NCBI GenBank assembly: GCA_029251525.1
Contig: JAQXDE010000035.1
Span: forward strand, 434,001-498,000
Length of the DNA: 64,000 nt
Origin: Saprospiraceae bacterium
GTDB lineage: Bacteria; Bacteroidota; Bacteroidia; Chitinophagales; Saprospiraceae
Direction of reading: 5' to 3'
The notes beneath the pieces are model-generated. The model was not told the origin of the DNA. It worked only from the letters and a program-made list of their open reading frames with translations, and ran no database searches. A program made the translations under genes and the position numbers. Shown here in pieces: positions 55,819 to 64,000 of the stretch (the first letter of the stretch is position 1; each line of letters begins with the position of its first letter).

Positions 55819-58689
55819 ATGAAAAATTACAATTTCAAATTAGGAACATTATCTTTCCTTTTTGTTTTGCTTTCTTTCACTTCTATCTTTTCTCAAGGAA
55901 CAATTTCAGGAACTGTATTAGACAAAGAATCTGGCGAGACAATGATCAGTGCAACGGTCTTAGTTGAAGGTACAGATGCAGGTGAAGTAACTGATTTTGA
56001 TGGAAAATATCAAATTAAAATAGATGCTGGAACTTACGATATAGTTTTTTCTTATGTAGGATATCCAGAAATGAAGATTGAAGGAGTTGTAGTAAAAGAT
56101 GGAGGGGTAACAGTTATAGATGCATTACTTACCATGGAAAAGGGCGGTGTTCAAATTGAGGAGATAGTAGTTCAAGCAGAGGCAATTAAGACTACTGAAA
56201 ATGCAATCTTAGTAACTAGGCTAAATGCCAATCGATTTACAGATGGTATTTCTCAAGGTGAAATGGCTAAATTAAACATTAGTAGCGCAGATCAAGCTGT
56301 AGCCAAAGTAGTTGGAGTTTCTATAGCTGATGGGAGTGTGGTAGTTCGAGGATTAGGAGATAGATATTCAACAGCTCAATTAAATGGTGCCTCTATTCCA
56401 AGTGCTAATCCCTACAAAAATAGTGTAAATTTAGATCTAATTCCTGCAGGACTTTTATCAAATATAATTACTTCCAAAACATTTACTCCAGACCAACCTG
56501 GAACTTTTACTGGAGGAAATGTAAATATCGAAACGAAGAGTTTTCCAGAAACTAAAAGTTTTAAAATTTCACTCTCTACAGGATATAATACACAATCCTC
56601 TTTTCAAAATAATTTTCTAACACACGACGGTGGAGATTTAGATTGGTTAGGATATGATGATGGATACCGATCTAGATCTTCTTTATATGATGATGAAAAT
56701 TATGCAGATGCGCTTTTAAGAAGTGCTGGAACGAAGGCAAGAAATGATGATGCTATGGCAGCTAAAGTAGAAGAATTGTATGACGCTACTTTGACGAATA
56801 TGGTTCCTACAACTACGACGACTCCGATGAATCATGGAATTGGATTTTCATTTGGAAATCAATATGAAGTTGGTGGAAGAGATTTGGGGGTTATTCTTTC
56901 TGCTAATTATTCAAGAAGTTTTAGACATTATGATGCTGGTTTGAGAAATTATGCTTTGGAATCTACTACTTCTCAGAACCTAAACCAAAACTTTAATTTG
57001 GGAGGAACTACCAGTATTGAAAGTCCAACAGTAGGTGGAATGGTAGGATTGTCTTATAAGATTAATCCATCAAATAGAATTTCTTTCAATACGCTGTATA
57101 ACCATTCAGCTGATAAAAGTACAAGATCCTTTTCTGGGGAACACAATACTTACCAAGTTACGTTTCCAGAGATTTTTGAATTTAGAGAGCTATATTGGCT
57201 GGAAAGATCATTATTAAATAATATGTTGTTAGGTCAGCATTTATTCGGTTCTGATGGGGTAAAATTGGAATGGATAGCGAGTGCTTCCGTTGCAACGCAA
57301 AGGGAGCCAGAGTTAAGATATTTTGGAAATGAATTTGATCCAAAAGATTTAGATGACCCAACAGATGATAGATATGCTATTCGAGCACCTTCTGAATATG
57401 ATTATCCTAATCATTTTTTTAGAAAACTGAGCGATGAACAATTTGAAGGGAAACTTGATTTAACTTTTCCAGTTTTACATAATCTAAGCAAAGGCAATAA
57501 AATTAAAACGGGTATTCTTTACTCCCTAAAAAATAGAATATTTGATGAAAGAAGGTATTCTGTACAAGAAAAAAGTGCTGAAAATTATAATGGAGATGCA
57601 GCTGCTTTTTTTAGCGATGAAAATAGTGGGGTAATTGAAAAAGATGCGAATGTTAGAAATGTAATTGGAAATTATATCGTAGATGATACTCGTGCTTCTA
57701 ATTCTTATATTGGTTCAGAAAAGGTGATGGCCATTTATGCTATGGGAACAATTGAACCAATAGAGAATTTAGATATTGTTTTTGGGACAAGAATTGAAAA
57801 TGCATCTTTACCTGTTGAAAGTGCAGATTCATTATACACTGCTGGAAAATTAAGTGTATTGCCTTCTATAAATTTACGATATGCATTGCGCAATAAGATG
57901 AACTTAAGAGCAGCTTTTACACAAACTGTTGCTAGACCAAACTTAAGAGAGTTAGCACCGTTTTCAAATTTTGATTTTCGAACAGGAGCCTTCATTGTTG
58001 GTAACCCCAAATTGAAAATTACTTCGATTACAAATTTAGATTTAAGATGGGAATGGATGCCAAGAATTGGTGAAATTTTAGCAATAAGTACTTATCTTAA
58101 ATCATTTATAAATCCCATCGTTTTAGTTAATTTAGGAAAGTCAAATCCTGAATTTCAATATCAAAATGTTGATAAAGCCACTGTTTATGGAGTTGAGTTG
58201 GAATATCGAAAAAACCTAGGATTCATTTCACCAGCCTTGAATAATTTCAAATTGGGTGCTAATCTATCATGTATTTATTCTGAAGTTGATATTGATGCAG
58301 AGGAGTTGGCAGATATTCGATCAATTAATCCTGATGCCAGCGATAAAAGAACTTTCTTCAATCAATCACCATATATAGTTAATACTAATTTGGTTTATTC
58401 TAATTCTGAGAAGAATATTGATGCAACACTTTCATTTAATATATTTGGAGATCGCTTGGTGATTGTTGGTCAAGAAGGAACTCCTGATATTTTTGAACAA
58501 ACTAGACCAAAATTAGATTTTACAATTTCTAAAAAAATAAAAGAAAATCTTTCGGTAAGATTATCTGCTAAAAATTTATTAGATCCGGAGTACAAACTAC
58601 AATCTTCCTTTAATGGAAATGATTATATCTATTCAAATTATAATTTAGGAAGAACCATTTCGATGAGTCTTTCCTACACAATTAATTAA
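55819..58689 (+). CDS. TonB-dependent outer-membrane receptor with CarboxypepD-regulatory-like N-terminus
   Basis: 956 residues. Sec signal (ends SIFSQ), then a CarbopepD_reg-like domain (GTISGTVLDKESGETMISAT, YDIVFSYVGYPEMKI, about 25-120), the plug (about 150-260, VVVRGLGDRYSTAQLNGASI, FTPDQPGTFTGGNVNIETKS) and a 22-strand barrel ending SMSLSYTIN. No SusD partner follows, so it is not a classical Sus pair. The preceding gene encodes a T9SS surface protein, and both have 11-bp repeat clusters upstream. This suggests one uptake system for a phosphorus-containing or metal-containing ligand under the PhoB-like regulator, which is inference. Confidence 0.92.
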   Translation: MKNYNFKLGTLSFLFVLLSFTSIFSQGTISGTVLDKESGETMISATVLVEGTDAGEVTDFDGKYQIKIDAGTYDIVFSYVGYPEMKIEGVVVKDGGVTVIDALLTMEKGGVQIEEIVVQAEAIKTTENAILVTRLNANRFTDGISQGEMAKLNISSADQAVAKVVGVSIADGSVVVRGLGDRYSTAQLNGASIPSANPYKNSVNLDLIPAGLLSNIITSKTFTPDQPGTFTGGNVNIETKSFPETKSFKISLSTGYNTQSSFQNNFLTHDGGDLDWLGYDDGYRSRSSLYDDENYADALLRSAGTKARNDDAMAAKVEELYDATLTNMVPTTTTTPMNHGIGFSFGNQYEVGGRDLGVILSANYSRSFRHYDAGLRNYALESTTSQNLNQNFNLGGTTSIESPTVGGMVGLSYKINPSNRISFNTLYNHSADKSTRSFSGEHNTYQVTFPEIFEFRELYWLERSLLNNMLLGQHLFGSDGVKLEWIASASVATQREPELRYFGNEFDPKDLDDPTDDRYAIRAPSEYDYPNHFFRKLSDEQFEGKLDLTFPVLHNLSKGNKIKTGILYSLKNRIFDERRYSVQEKSAENYNGDAAAFFSDENSGVIEKDANVRNVIGNYIVDDTRASNSYIGSEKVMAIYAMGTIEPIENLDIVFGTRIENASLPVESADSLYTAGKLSVLPSINLRYALRNKMNLRAAFTQTVARPNLRELAPFSNFDFRTGAFIVGNPKLKITSITNLDLRWEWMPRIGEILAISTYLKSFINPIVLVNLGKSNPEFQYQNVDKATVYGVELEYRKNLGFISPALNNFKLGANLSCIYSEVDIDAEELADIRSINPDASDKRTFFNQSPYIVNTNLVYSNSEKNIDATLSFNIFGDRLVIVGQEGTPDIFEQTRPKLDFTISKKIKENLSVRLSAKNLLDPEYKLQSSFNGNDYIYSNYNLGRTISMSLSYTIN

Positions 58690-58722
58690 TAGTCTTGCAC
58701 TAGATTATTTTGTTAGCATTCT

Positions 58723-58758
58723 AAGCCTCGGTGAATATATTTCTCCTGGGCTTTTTTG
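58723..58758 (+). terminator. intrinsic terminator after the TonB receptor gene
   Basis: AAGCCTCGG ... CCTGGGCTT, stem with two mismatches, then TTTT. It lies about 35 nt past the stop. Confidence 0.6.
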
Positions 58759-58765
58759 TTTTTAT

Positions 58766-58795
58766 TTTGAATTCAATTGGATTAGACTATTTTTG
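58766..58795 (+). promoter_or_regulatory. complete Bacteroidota promoter (-33 TTTG, -7 TAnnTTTG)
   Basis: TTTG at 58766-58769, 18 nt spacer, TATTTTTG at 58788-58795, then ATG at 58808. This is the best -33/-7 match seen in the window. Confidence 0.55.
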
Positions 58796-58807
58796 TGAAA
58801 AAAAAAC

Positions 58808-60196
58808 ATGTTTGGAAAAGAAACTTATATTCAAAGAAGAAATATTTTAAAAGAAAAGGTTGGTTCAGGATTAGTTCTCTTGATGGGAAATGATTATTCG
58901 CCAATGAACTATGAAGATAATATTTATAATTTTAGACAAGACAGTACATTTTTATATTATGCAGGAATTGATGTAGCTCATGTCGCAGTAATTATTGATA
59001 TCGATGCAAATAAAACGATTCTTTTTGGAAAAGATTTATCTGTTGAATATATTGTTTGGATGGGGATTCAACCAACGATGAGTGAGCTAGCTGACAAAAG
59101 TGGTATAGAGAAATTACAAGACTATAACAATATATCTACGTTTTTGAAAAATGCTAAATCAAAAGGGCGGGATGTTCATTTCCTTCCTCCGTATCGAGCA
59201 GAGAATAAATTGAAGATGGAAGAATGGTTGGATATAAGAGCGAAAGATTTGAAAAAAAATACTTCAAAGAAATTAATTCAAGCAGTCATAGTTCAGAGAT
59301 CCATAAAGTCTGCAGAGGAAGTTATTGAAATGGAGCATGCGGTTGCAATAACTAAAGAAATGCATGTTGCTGCTATGCAAGCAGCGAGAGAGGGAAGAAA
59401 GGAACATGACCTTGCAGGGATAGTTCAGGGTATCGCGAAAGGTTGTGGAGGTGATCTTGCATATCCAATTATAATGACTGTTAATGGGCAAACTTTACAC
59501 AACCACTACCATGGGAACACTTTAAAAGAGGGGCAGCTAGTTTTGGGAGATTTTGGTGCTGAAAATGGAATGCATTATGCAGGTGACATCACTCGTACAT
59601 TTCCAGTTGCAAAGAAATTTACTCAAAAGCAAAGAGAAATTTATCAAATAGTTTTAGATGCTGAGGAAGCGGCTATTCAAGCTTTAAAACCAAGTGTGGC
59701 TTACAAAACAATACATTTACAAGCTGCAAGAGATATGGCTGAAGGTTTGAAATCCATAGGGTTGATGAAGGGGAATATTGATGAGGCAGTTGAAGAAGGA
59801 GCACATGCTTTGTTTTTTCCACATGGTTTAGGGCACATGATAGGATTAGATGTTCATGATATGGAAGACCTTGGTGAAGATTTAGTTGGCTATGGAGAAG
59901 GTGTAAAAAGAAGTAAGCAATTTGGTTTGAAATCTTTAAGGCTTGGAAAAGAGTTGGAGGAGGGAAATGTTTTAACCGTTGAGCCTGGAATTTATTTTAT
60001 TCCAGAATTAATTGACCAATGGCAGGCTGATGGTAAATATGTTGATTTTTTAAATTATGATAAAATAAATAGTTACAGAGATTTTGGAGGTGTAAGGATC
60101 GAAGATAATATTTTAGTAACTAATTATGGTCATCAAGTTTTAGGCCCAAAGATTCCAAAAACTATTGAAGAGGTAGAAGCTGAAAGAATTCGATAG
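58808..60196 (+). CDS. pepP: Xaa-Pro aminopeptidase (M24B, PepP-like)
   Basis: 462 residues. Cytosolic metallo-aminopeptidase that removes an N-terminal residue before proline. Creatinase N-like domain (about 1-165: YNFRQDSTFLYYAGID), then the pita-bread domain with metal ligands in GDFGAENGMHYAGDITRTFP (two Asp), FFPHGLGHMIGLDVHD (His), LTVEPGIYF (Glu) and DFGGVRIEDNIL (Glu). HNHYHGNTL supplies the substrate-site His. It is monocistronic with a strong promoter match just upstream. The role is probably general peptide turnover; the RiPP genes downstream belong to another unit. Confidence 0.93.
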   Translation: MFGKETYIQRRNILKEKVGSGLVLLMGNDYSPMNYEDNIYNFRQDSTFLYYAGIDVAHVAVIIDIDANKTILFGKDLSVEYIVWMGIQPTMSELADKSGIEKLQDYNNISTFLKNAKSKGRDVHFLPPYRAENKLKMEEWLDIRAKDLKKNTSKKLIQAVIVQRSIKSAEEVIEMEHAVAITKEMHVAAMQAAREGRKEHDLAGIVQGIAKGCGGDLAYPIIMTVNGQTLHNHYHGNTLKEGQLVLGDFGAENGMHYAGDITRTFPVAKKFTQKQREIYQIVLDAEEAAIQALKPSVAYKTIHLQAARDMAEGLKSIGLMKGNIDEAVEEGAHALFFPHGLGHMIGLDVHDMEDLGEDLVGYGEGVKRSKQFGLKSLRLGKELEEGNVLTVEPGIYFIPELIDQWQADGKYVDFLNYDKINSYRDFGGVRIEDNILVTNYGHQVLGPKIPKTIEEVEAERIR

Positions 60197-60411
60197 TGTT
60201 TTTGGAAAATAAAGAAACGATTTTAATATTGACTGATTTTATCAGACAATTCAGTTTGTTGTATAGTATAGATTGAATCCGATGTAAAGCTTGAGTTATT
60301 ACTCTAGATATTAAAAATTGGCTAGCCACAATTCAAATTATAAATTCAATATTTATTTTGAATAAAACAATATGGTTATTTGTTCACTGCCCTAAATTAA
60401 ATTGGTTTTAA

Positions 60412-60638
60412 TTAGTAATAAATGTTTGAATAAAATCTTTTATACCGTTTAGCCGTTGAAAGCAAATTGGGATATTTTGCATATTCATTTAATTTAAAAC
60501 TTATTTCGTTCTTTTAAATAGAGACCATATCCCATAAATCGACCATTTTGATTTCCACGAGCAACTTAAAAGATAATTATCATTTAACAATAGTTTCTTA
60601 AAATCCTGCACCTTATAACCCAAATGCTCATTTGATAT
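60412..60638 (-). pseudogene. frameshifted gene remnant next to the RiPP locus
   Basis: On the minus strand a 45-codon frame reads ISNEHLGYKVQDFKKLLLN, then NYLLSCSWKSKWSIYGIWSL before a stop. The next frame continues without a break as NEISFKLNEYAKYPNLLSTA and ends FYSNIYY, about 77 codons in all. Upstream is a stop, with no start codon. The content is coding-like and consistent with the C-terminus of a decayed enzyme. Family not recognised. Confidence 0.4.
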
Positions 60639-60655
60639 TTAATAGGGGTTGAACT

Positions 60656-61173
60656 ATGTATAAGAAACAAACGGTTATGATTCCTGAATTTCCTTTTCAT
60701 AGACAATTAGGTGAATTATATTGTGGTTTGACTTGTATCAAAATGATATCTGATCATCTTTGGTATTTCATTTTGGTTACTTTAATTTTTTATTTACTTA
60801 ATAAAATGGTATTTCACTCAATGATATTAGTGATGTGGCAATTGAAATTGGTTTAAAGACCATTGGAGGAAAACATACCTTTTAGCATCTAGCTGAAGAT
60901 ATTTCTTGAATTTCATATTGTAAGCAACTACATTTTGTTGTTGTTTTTCACGTTAACAAGGAATAAATTTTAATTGCTGACCTAGTATCTAGAAGTATTT
61001 ATGTCCAGCCAAAAGAAGTTCTTCATGAAGGATGGGTTTGTGATTCTAAAACTCAGATTGGTATTTTATTATTGTTAGAAAGAACTTTAAGTCCAAAAAA
61101 TCTTAAAGCCTTGAGTTTAGTATTTGGACAAACTATCAGAGAGCAGAATCAATTCAATTATCAATTGATTTAG
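60656..61173 (+). pseudogene. decayed C39-peptidase domain of a peptidase-containing ABC exporter
   Basis: The first frame opens at ATG 60656 with FPFHRQLGELYCGLTCIKM, the C39 leader-peptidase start with catalytic C23 (usual D-C-G reads Y-C-G) and C27. After about 40 codons the homology moves to another frame: GISLNDISDVAIEIGLKTIG, then stops, then LHFVVVFHVNKE (catalytic His block), ILIADLVSRSIYVQPKEVLH, EGW and IGILLLLERT, the known end of the domain. At least four in-frame stops and one frameshift interrupt it, and the membrane and ATPase domains are gone. In live form it would cut a leader and export a modified peptide. It lies directly before the LanB-like gene. Confidence 0.8.
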
Positions 61174-61270
61174 AAATAATAAAATTCTAAGGTATTTGAT
61201 GGTAGATAGTGCATAACTATTCTGTCATTTTTTTAATTTTGAATATGTATCGAATAACTAATATATTAAT

Positions 61271-63781
61271 TTGATTTTTTTTCCACACATAATCGCTAGA
61301 GTAGGGGGCACTTCTTTTTCGCAACTAAAGACTTTATCAATAAATGAAATTTCATTTGTTGTCCTGTTAGAGCAAGTCTTAGAAAATGAAATTAGCCTTC
61401 AATTGAAATTCAATGACATTCTTTTATGCTTCAGTGCAACTTTTAAAAAGACTGATAATTATCGATTACGAGCTATTCTAAAAAATTGGAAAAAGGATTT
61501 TGAAAATAAGCGACTTTCCTTTTTGAAAAAATTAGAAAAAAATGATAAAAGAGAGTTGTTAAGGGAATTACTAATAAAAATTTCTATTTATTCGGATTCG
61601 ATATCGGAGCATGAAAAATTAAAAAAAGAATTTGATGCTGTTTTTAAGAAAGTTGAACTATATCAGTATAATTTTTTGATCAATTTTTTTCAAAATGAAT
61701 ACATTCAAAAAGGAATTTTGCAATCTAGTCATTCATTATTTTATCAAAATAATAAATTACCGCTAAGGCAAGCACAAGATTATAAAAAAAAAGAGAGACA
61801 AACACTTAGAGCCTTAGCGCAATATTTTTATAGAATTGGTGGGAAAACATCACCTTTAAGTCATTTTACAACGGTTGATGTTTTAAGTAAAAATGAGGGG
61901 GTTTTCCAAAGTAATAATTTAGAGAGTGGAAGAATTTTTTTCCAATACAATAACTTTATTTTGACAGAAATGAAAATTCTGTTACTAAAGGAGCCTACTT
62001 TTTTCGGACAATTACACTTGAAATTGAATCCATCAACTTTACTTTTAAGTGGTGAGCTTCATTTTATTAAAAACTCTAATAATATTGAAACTTATCAACA
62101 AGTAGAAACCTCCGAAATCCTTTTATATCTTAATCAATTAATTATTACTAATCAAGATTTGACTTTTGATTCTGTCGTGTCTTTATTGATAGAATCGGTA
62201 GAATCGGATAAGGAAAGCATTGAAGGGTATTTACTAGAATTAATTGAAATTGGATTATTGGAATGGCAATGGGACTTTTCAGGATTAACTTTTAATTGGG
62301 AATACAAGCTATTAGATTTTTTAACTAGGGTTGATTTTTTTAACAATAAAGATGCTTGGATAATTTGCTTGGATATGATGGTTCAGGGTAAAATACAATT
62401 AGAATTTGAGGATGCGAAATATCGATTTTTATTTCAAAAAAAATTAAAAACGGATTTAGAAAAATTAGGCTTAAAGAAAATTAATATAGAATTATTGTTT
62501 TTTGAGGATGTCAGAAAGGTCACTCAAGTTAAACTTTCTGAAAATGAAATTGAGCCAATTGTTCAATCATTAGACTTTTTGTTAAATCTTATTGAACCAT
62601 TAACTGAAGATAAAATAAAAGATAAAATTAAGTATTGTTACTCTCAAAATTTTAAAGGGAGGATATCTGTTCCTTTGTTGATATTTTATCAAACATATTA
62701 CCAACTTAATTTTAATAATATTACGCCCGAAAATGAGGGAAGAGATGAAAAAGTAGAATGGTTAAAATCAGAAATAAAGAAAACTGGTAGGGTTAATCAA
62801 TTTGGTGATTTAGTTTTTAATCTAAAAGATTTAGAGAATATTCTATTGGAGAAACCATCGAATCCAATGAAATGTTATAGTGGACTTTTTCAATTTTACA
62901 AAAAAGAAGAGAAAGTAAAAGCGGTGATTAATGGTTTGGCCCCTGGTTATGGGAAATTATTTGGCCGATTTTTACCCTTGTTTGACGATGAAATAACAAC
63001 ACAATTGCAAGAATGGAATATTGGAAATCAAGAAGAAGATTTATGGGTTGAAAATATAGATGCATCTGTCTTTAATGCTAATTTGCACCCACCACTTTTG
63101 ATTAATGAAATAAAAAATTCTAATAGTCAAAATAACTTACCTAGTGGATCTCAAATCTTAATTAAAGACATTGAAGTAATGATTGATGAAGACACAAAGG
63201 AAGTAATTTTGGTTTATTCCAAAACGAAAAAAAGAATTTATATTTTCGACTTTGGATCTGAGTATCCTGGGCATCGCTCACCAATGTTTCAACTTTTAAA
63301 CGGTTTTAACAAACCTCACTATACCTATCAATTTTTTATTAAAATTGTAAATGAAATGTTTATTGATATCCAACCTAACGACATTAAGAATTTTAGGCGA
63401 GTTGTAATTGATGATCATTTAATATTGCAACGAAAATCAAAGGAGGTTCCTCATTCCTTTTTTCCAGAAAAAGAAAAAAACGAATCAAATAGTTCTTATT
63501 TTGTAAAGGTTCAAAAGTGGAAATCTATCCATCATTTTCCACAATATGTCTTCATTAAGCCAAGTCAATTTTCTGAAAGTACAAGTGTAGTTTTAAATGA
63601 TGATATTTATAAACCTCAATTAATAGATTTGAACTCTCCAATTGCAATTGTGTTGTTACAGAAGTTTTTAAAAAAATATTTAGGTAGAGTGAAAATTGAG
63701 GAAATATTGCCAAGTGAAGAAGAATTTTTTGGAGATTCAGTTTCTGAATTCGTGGTTCAATGGAAAAATATTAGGGATTAG
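61271..63781 (+). CDS. LanB-type lantibiotic dehydratase (N-terminal/glutamylation part only)
   Basis: 836 residues. N-terminus FPHIIARVGGTSFSQLKTLS matches the family start (usual R-T-P replaced). The signature around residue 185-200, YFYRIGGKTSPLSHFTTVDV, is the R-x3-[RK]-T-x-P block of LanB proteins that use glutamyl-tRNA. The C-terminal part has NANLHPPLLINEI and EYPGHRSPMFQLL, seen near the end of this domain. There is no separate elimination (SpaB_C-like) domain, as in split LanB pairs of Bacteroidota or in peptide aminoacyl-tRNA ligases. The start is TTG at 61271 (stop at 61259 upstream, no in-frame ATG). The reading frame is intact although the exporter before it is dead. No LanC or precursor gene was found. 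Confidence 0.75.
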   Translation: MIFFPHIIARVGGTSFSQLKTLSINEISFVVLLEQVLENEISLQLKFNDILLCFSATFKKTDNYRLRAILKNWKKDFENKRLSFLKKLEKNDKRELLRELLIKISIYSDSISEHEKLKKEFDAVFKKVELYQYNFLINFFQNEYIQKGILQSSHSLFYQNNKLPLRQAQDYKKKERQTLRALAQYFYRIGGKTSPLSHFTTVDVLSKNEGVFQSNNLESGRIFFQYNNFILTEMKILLLKEPTFFGQLHLKLNPSTLLLSGELHFIKNSNNIETYQQVETSEILLYLNQLIITNQDLTFDSVVSLLIESVESDKESIEGYLLELIEIGLLEWQWDFSGLTFNWEYKLLDFLTRVDFFNNKDAWIICLDMMVQGKIQLEFEDAKYRFLFQKKLKTDLEKLGLKKINIELLFFEDVRKVTQVKLSENEIEPIVQSLDFLLNLIEPLTEDKIKDKIKYCYSQNFKGRISVPLLIFYQTYYQLNFNNITPENEGRDEKVEWLKSEIKKTGRVNQFGDLVFNLKDLENILLEKPSNPMKCYSGLFQFYKKEEKVKAVINGLAPGYGKLFGRFLPLFDDEITTQLQEWNIGNQEEDLWVENIDASVFNANLHPPLLINEIKNSNSQNNLPSGSQILIKDIEVMIDEDTKEVILVYSKTKKRIYIFDFGSEYPGHRSPMFQLLNGFNKPHYTYQFFIKIVNEMFIDIQPNDIKNFRRVVIDDHLILQRKSKEVPHSFFPEKEKNESNSSYFVKVQKWKSIHHFPQYVFIKPSQFSESTSVVLNDDIYKPQLIDLNSPIAIVLLQKFLKKYLGRVKIEEILPSEEEFFGDSVSEFVVQWKNIRD

Positions 63782-63788
63782 TTTTTAT

Positions 63789-63847
63789 AAATATTGAAGT
63801 ATTTCGTAAAACTTCTTTAAGATACTTTGCGAAGTACTTCAATATTT
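63789..63847. terminator. long hairpin between convergent genes
   Basis: AAATATTGAAGTA / TACTTCAATATTT, a perfect 13-bp stem extended by further pairs (TTCG/CGAA), loop about 25 nt. T-rich flanks are weak. It probably serves both the LanB-like gene and the gene ending at 63859. Confidence 0.55.
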
Positions 63848-63858
63848 GGGATAAAGAA

Positions 63859-64000
63859 TCAATCATTAATTTCTTCTAAGTCTAGTAAGAATGCATATTC
63901 TAGAGCAGTTTCTTTATGCTTTTCAAAACGACCTGCTAATCCTCCATGTCCAGCTACCATATCACAATGCATAACTAAGATGTTATTATCAGTTTTTAAA
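63859..64000 (-). CDS. ptrB: oligopeptidase B (S9 family), C-terminal fragment
   Basis: Only the last 46 codons are in the window. They read VMHCDMVAGHGGLAGRFEKH and then ETALEYAFLLDLEEIND, the conserved end of prolyl-oligopeptidase-family protease II, with the catalytic His in AGHGG. It is convergent with the LanB-like gene. The protein cuts short peptides after basic residues. The start lies beyond the window edge. Confidence 0.88.
   Translation of the reverse strand, partial: LKTDNNILVMHCDMVAGHGGLAGRFEKHKETALEYAFLLDLEEIND

Noticed and set aside
58808-60196. Aminopeptidase P as a member of the RiPP locus (leader trimming)
   Set aside because: It has its own strong promoter, is a common housekeeping gene, and a 460-bp gap separates it from the exporter remnant.

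Overview
The window comes from an AT-rich member of the Bacteroidota. The evidence is T9SS C-terminal sorting domains (10.6 kb, 55.4 kb), a TonB-dependent receptor with a carboxypeptidase-regulatory-like plug extension, promoters of the TAnnTTTG (-7) type, a TPR hybrid histidine kinase, bacillithiol synthesis (bshC) and a CruF/CrtD-type carotenoid operon. A Saprospiria or Cytophagia-like marine or freshwater heterotroph fits best, but rank below phylum is inference. No tRNA, rRNA, CRISPR array or transposase was seen.

Layout. 0-4 kb: frameshifted lipoprotein fragment, an OmpR-type two-component pair and hemL. 4-13 kb: GT-C membrane glycosyltransferase, a very large lipoprotein of the PVC-type dehydrogenase/HEAT/cytochrome c architecture one base ahead of a T9SS-exported GH53 galactanase, then an ALDH and an S4 RNA-binding protein. 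13-17 kb: carotenoid end-group genes (CrtA-like ketolase, facing an operon crtD-cruF-methyltransferase). 17-32 kb: secreted S15 hydrolase, a membrane-anchored PD-(D/E)XK protein facing an AddB-like nuclease, two more GT-C enzymes, an acyltransferase, a TPR hybrid kinase and an MFS carrier. 32-43 kb: SSS symporter, fatty-acid/sterol hydroxylase, a large FAD/4Fe-4S dehydrogenase, a CotH-like secreted protein and smc. 44-51 kb: hemE, accD, bshC, glpK and an oligopeptide-type ABC permease. 51-58.7 kb: a PhoB-like regulator divergent from a duplicated-domain T9SS protein and a TonB-dependent receptor. 58.8-64 kb: aminopeptidase P, a decayed peptide-export gene, an intact LanB-like dehydratase and the end of oligopeptidase B.

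Most notable signals. (1) A RiPP-type locus in decay: a C39-peptidase exporter reduced to a multiply interrupted remnant sits just upstream of an intact 836-codon LanB-type dehydratase that lacks the elimination domain. (2) 11-bp-spaced TTAAC/TTTAC repeats, in both orientations, occur upstream of the PhoB-like regulator/T9SS gene and again upstream of the TonB receptor, which suggests one small regulon. (3) An acyclic-carotenoid end-group cluster includes an unexplained methyltransferase. (4) A PD-(D/E)XK core sits on a two-helix membrane protein. (5) Several long intergenic gaps hold short coding-like remnants, so this is a genome with visible gene decay.
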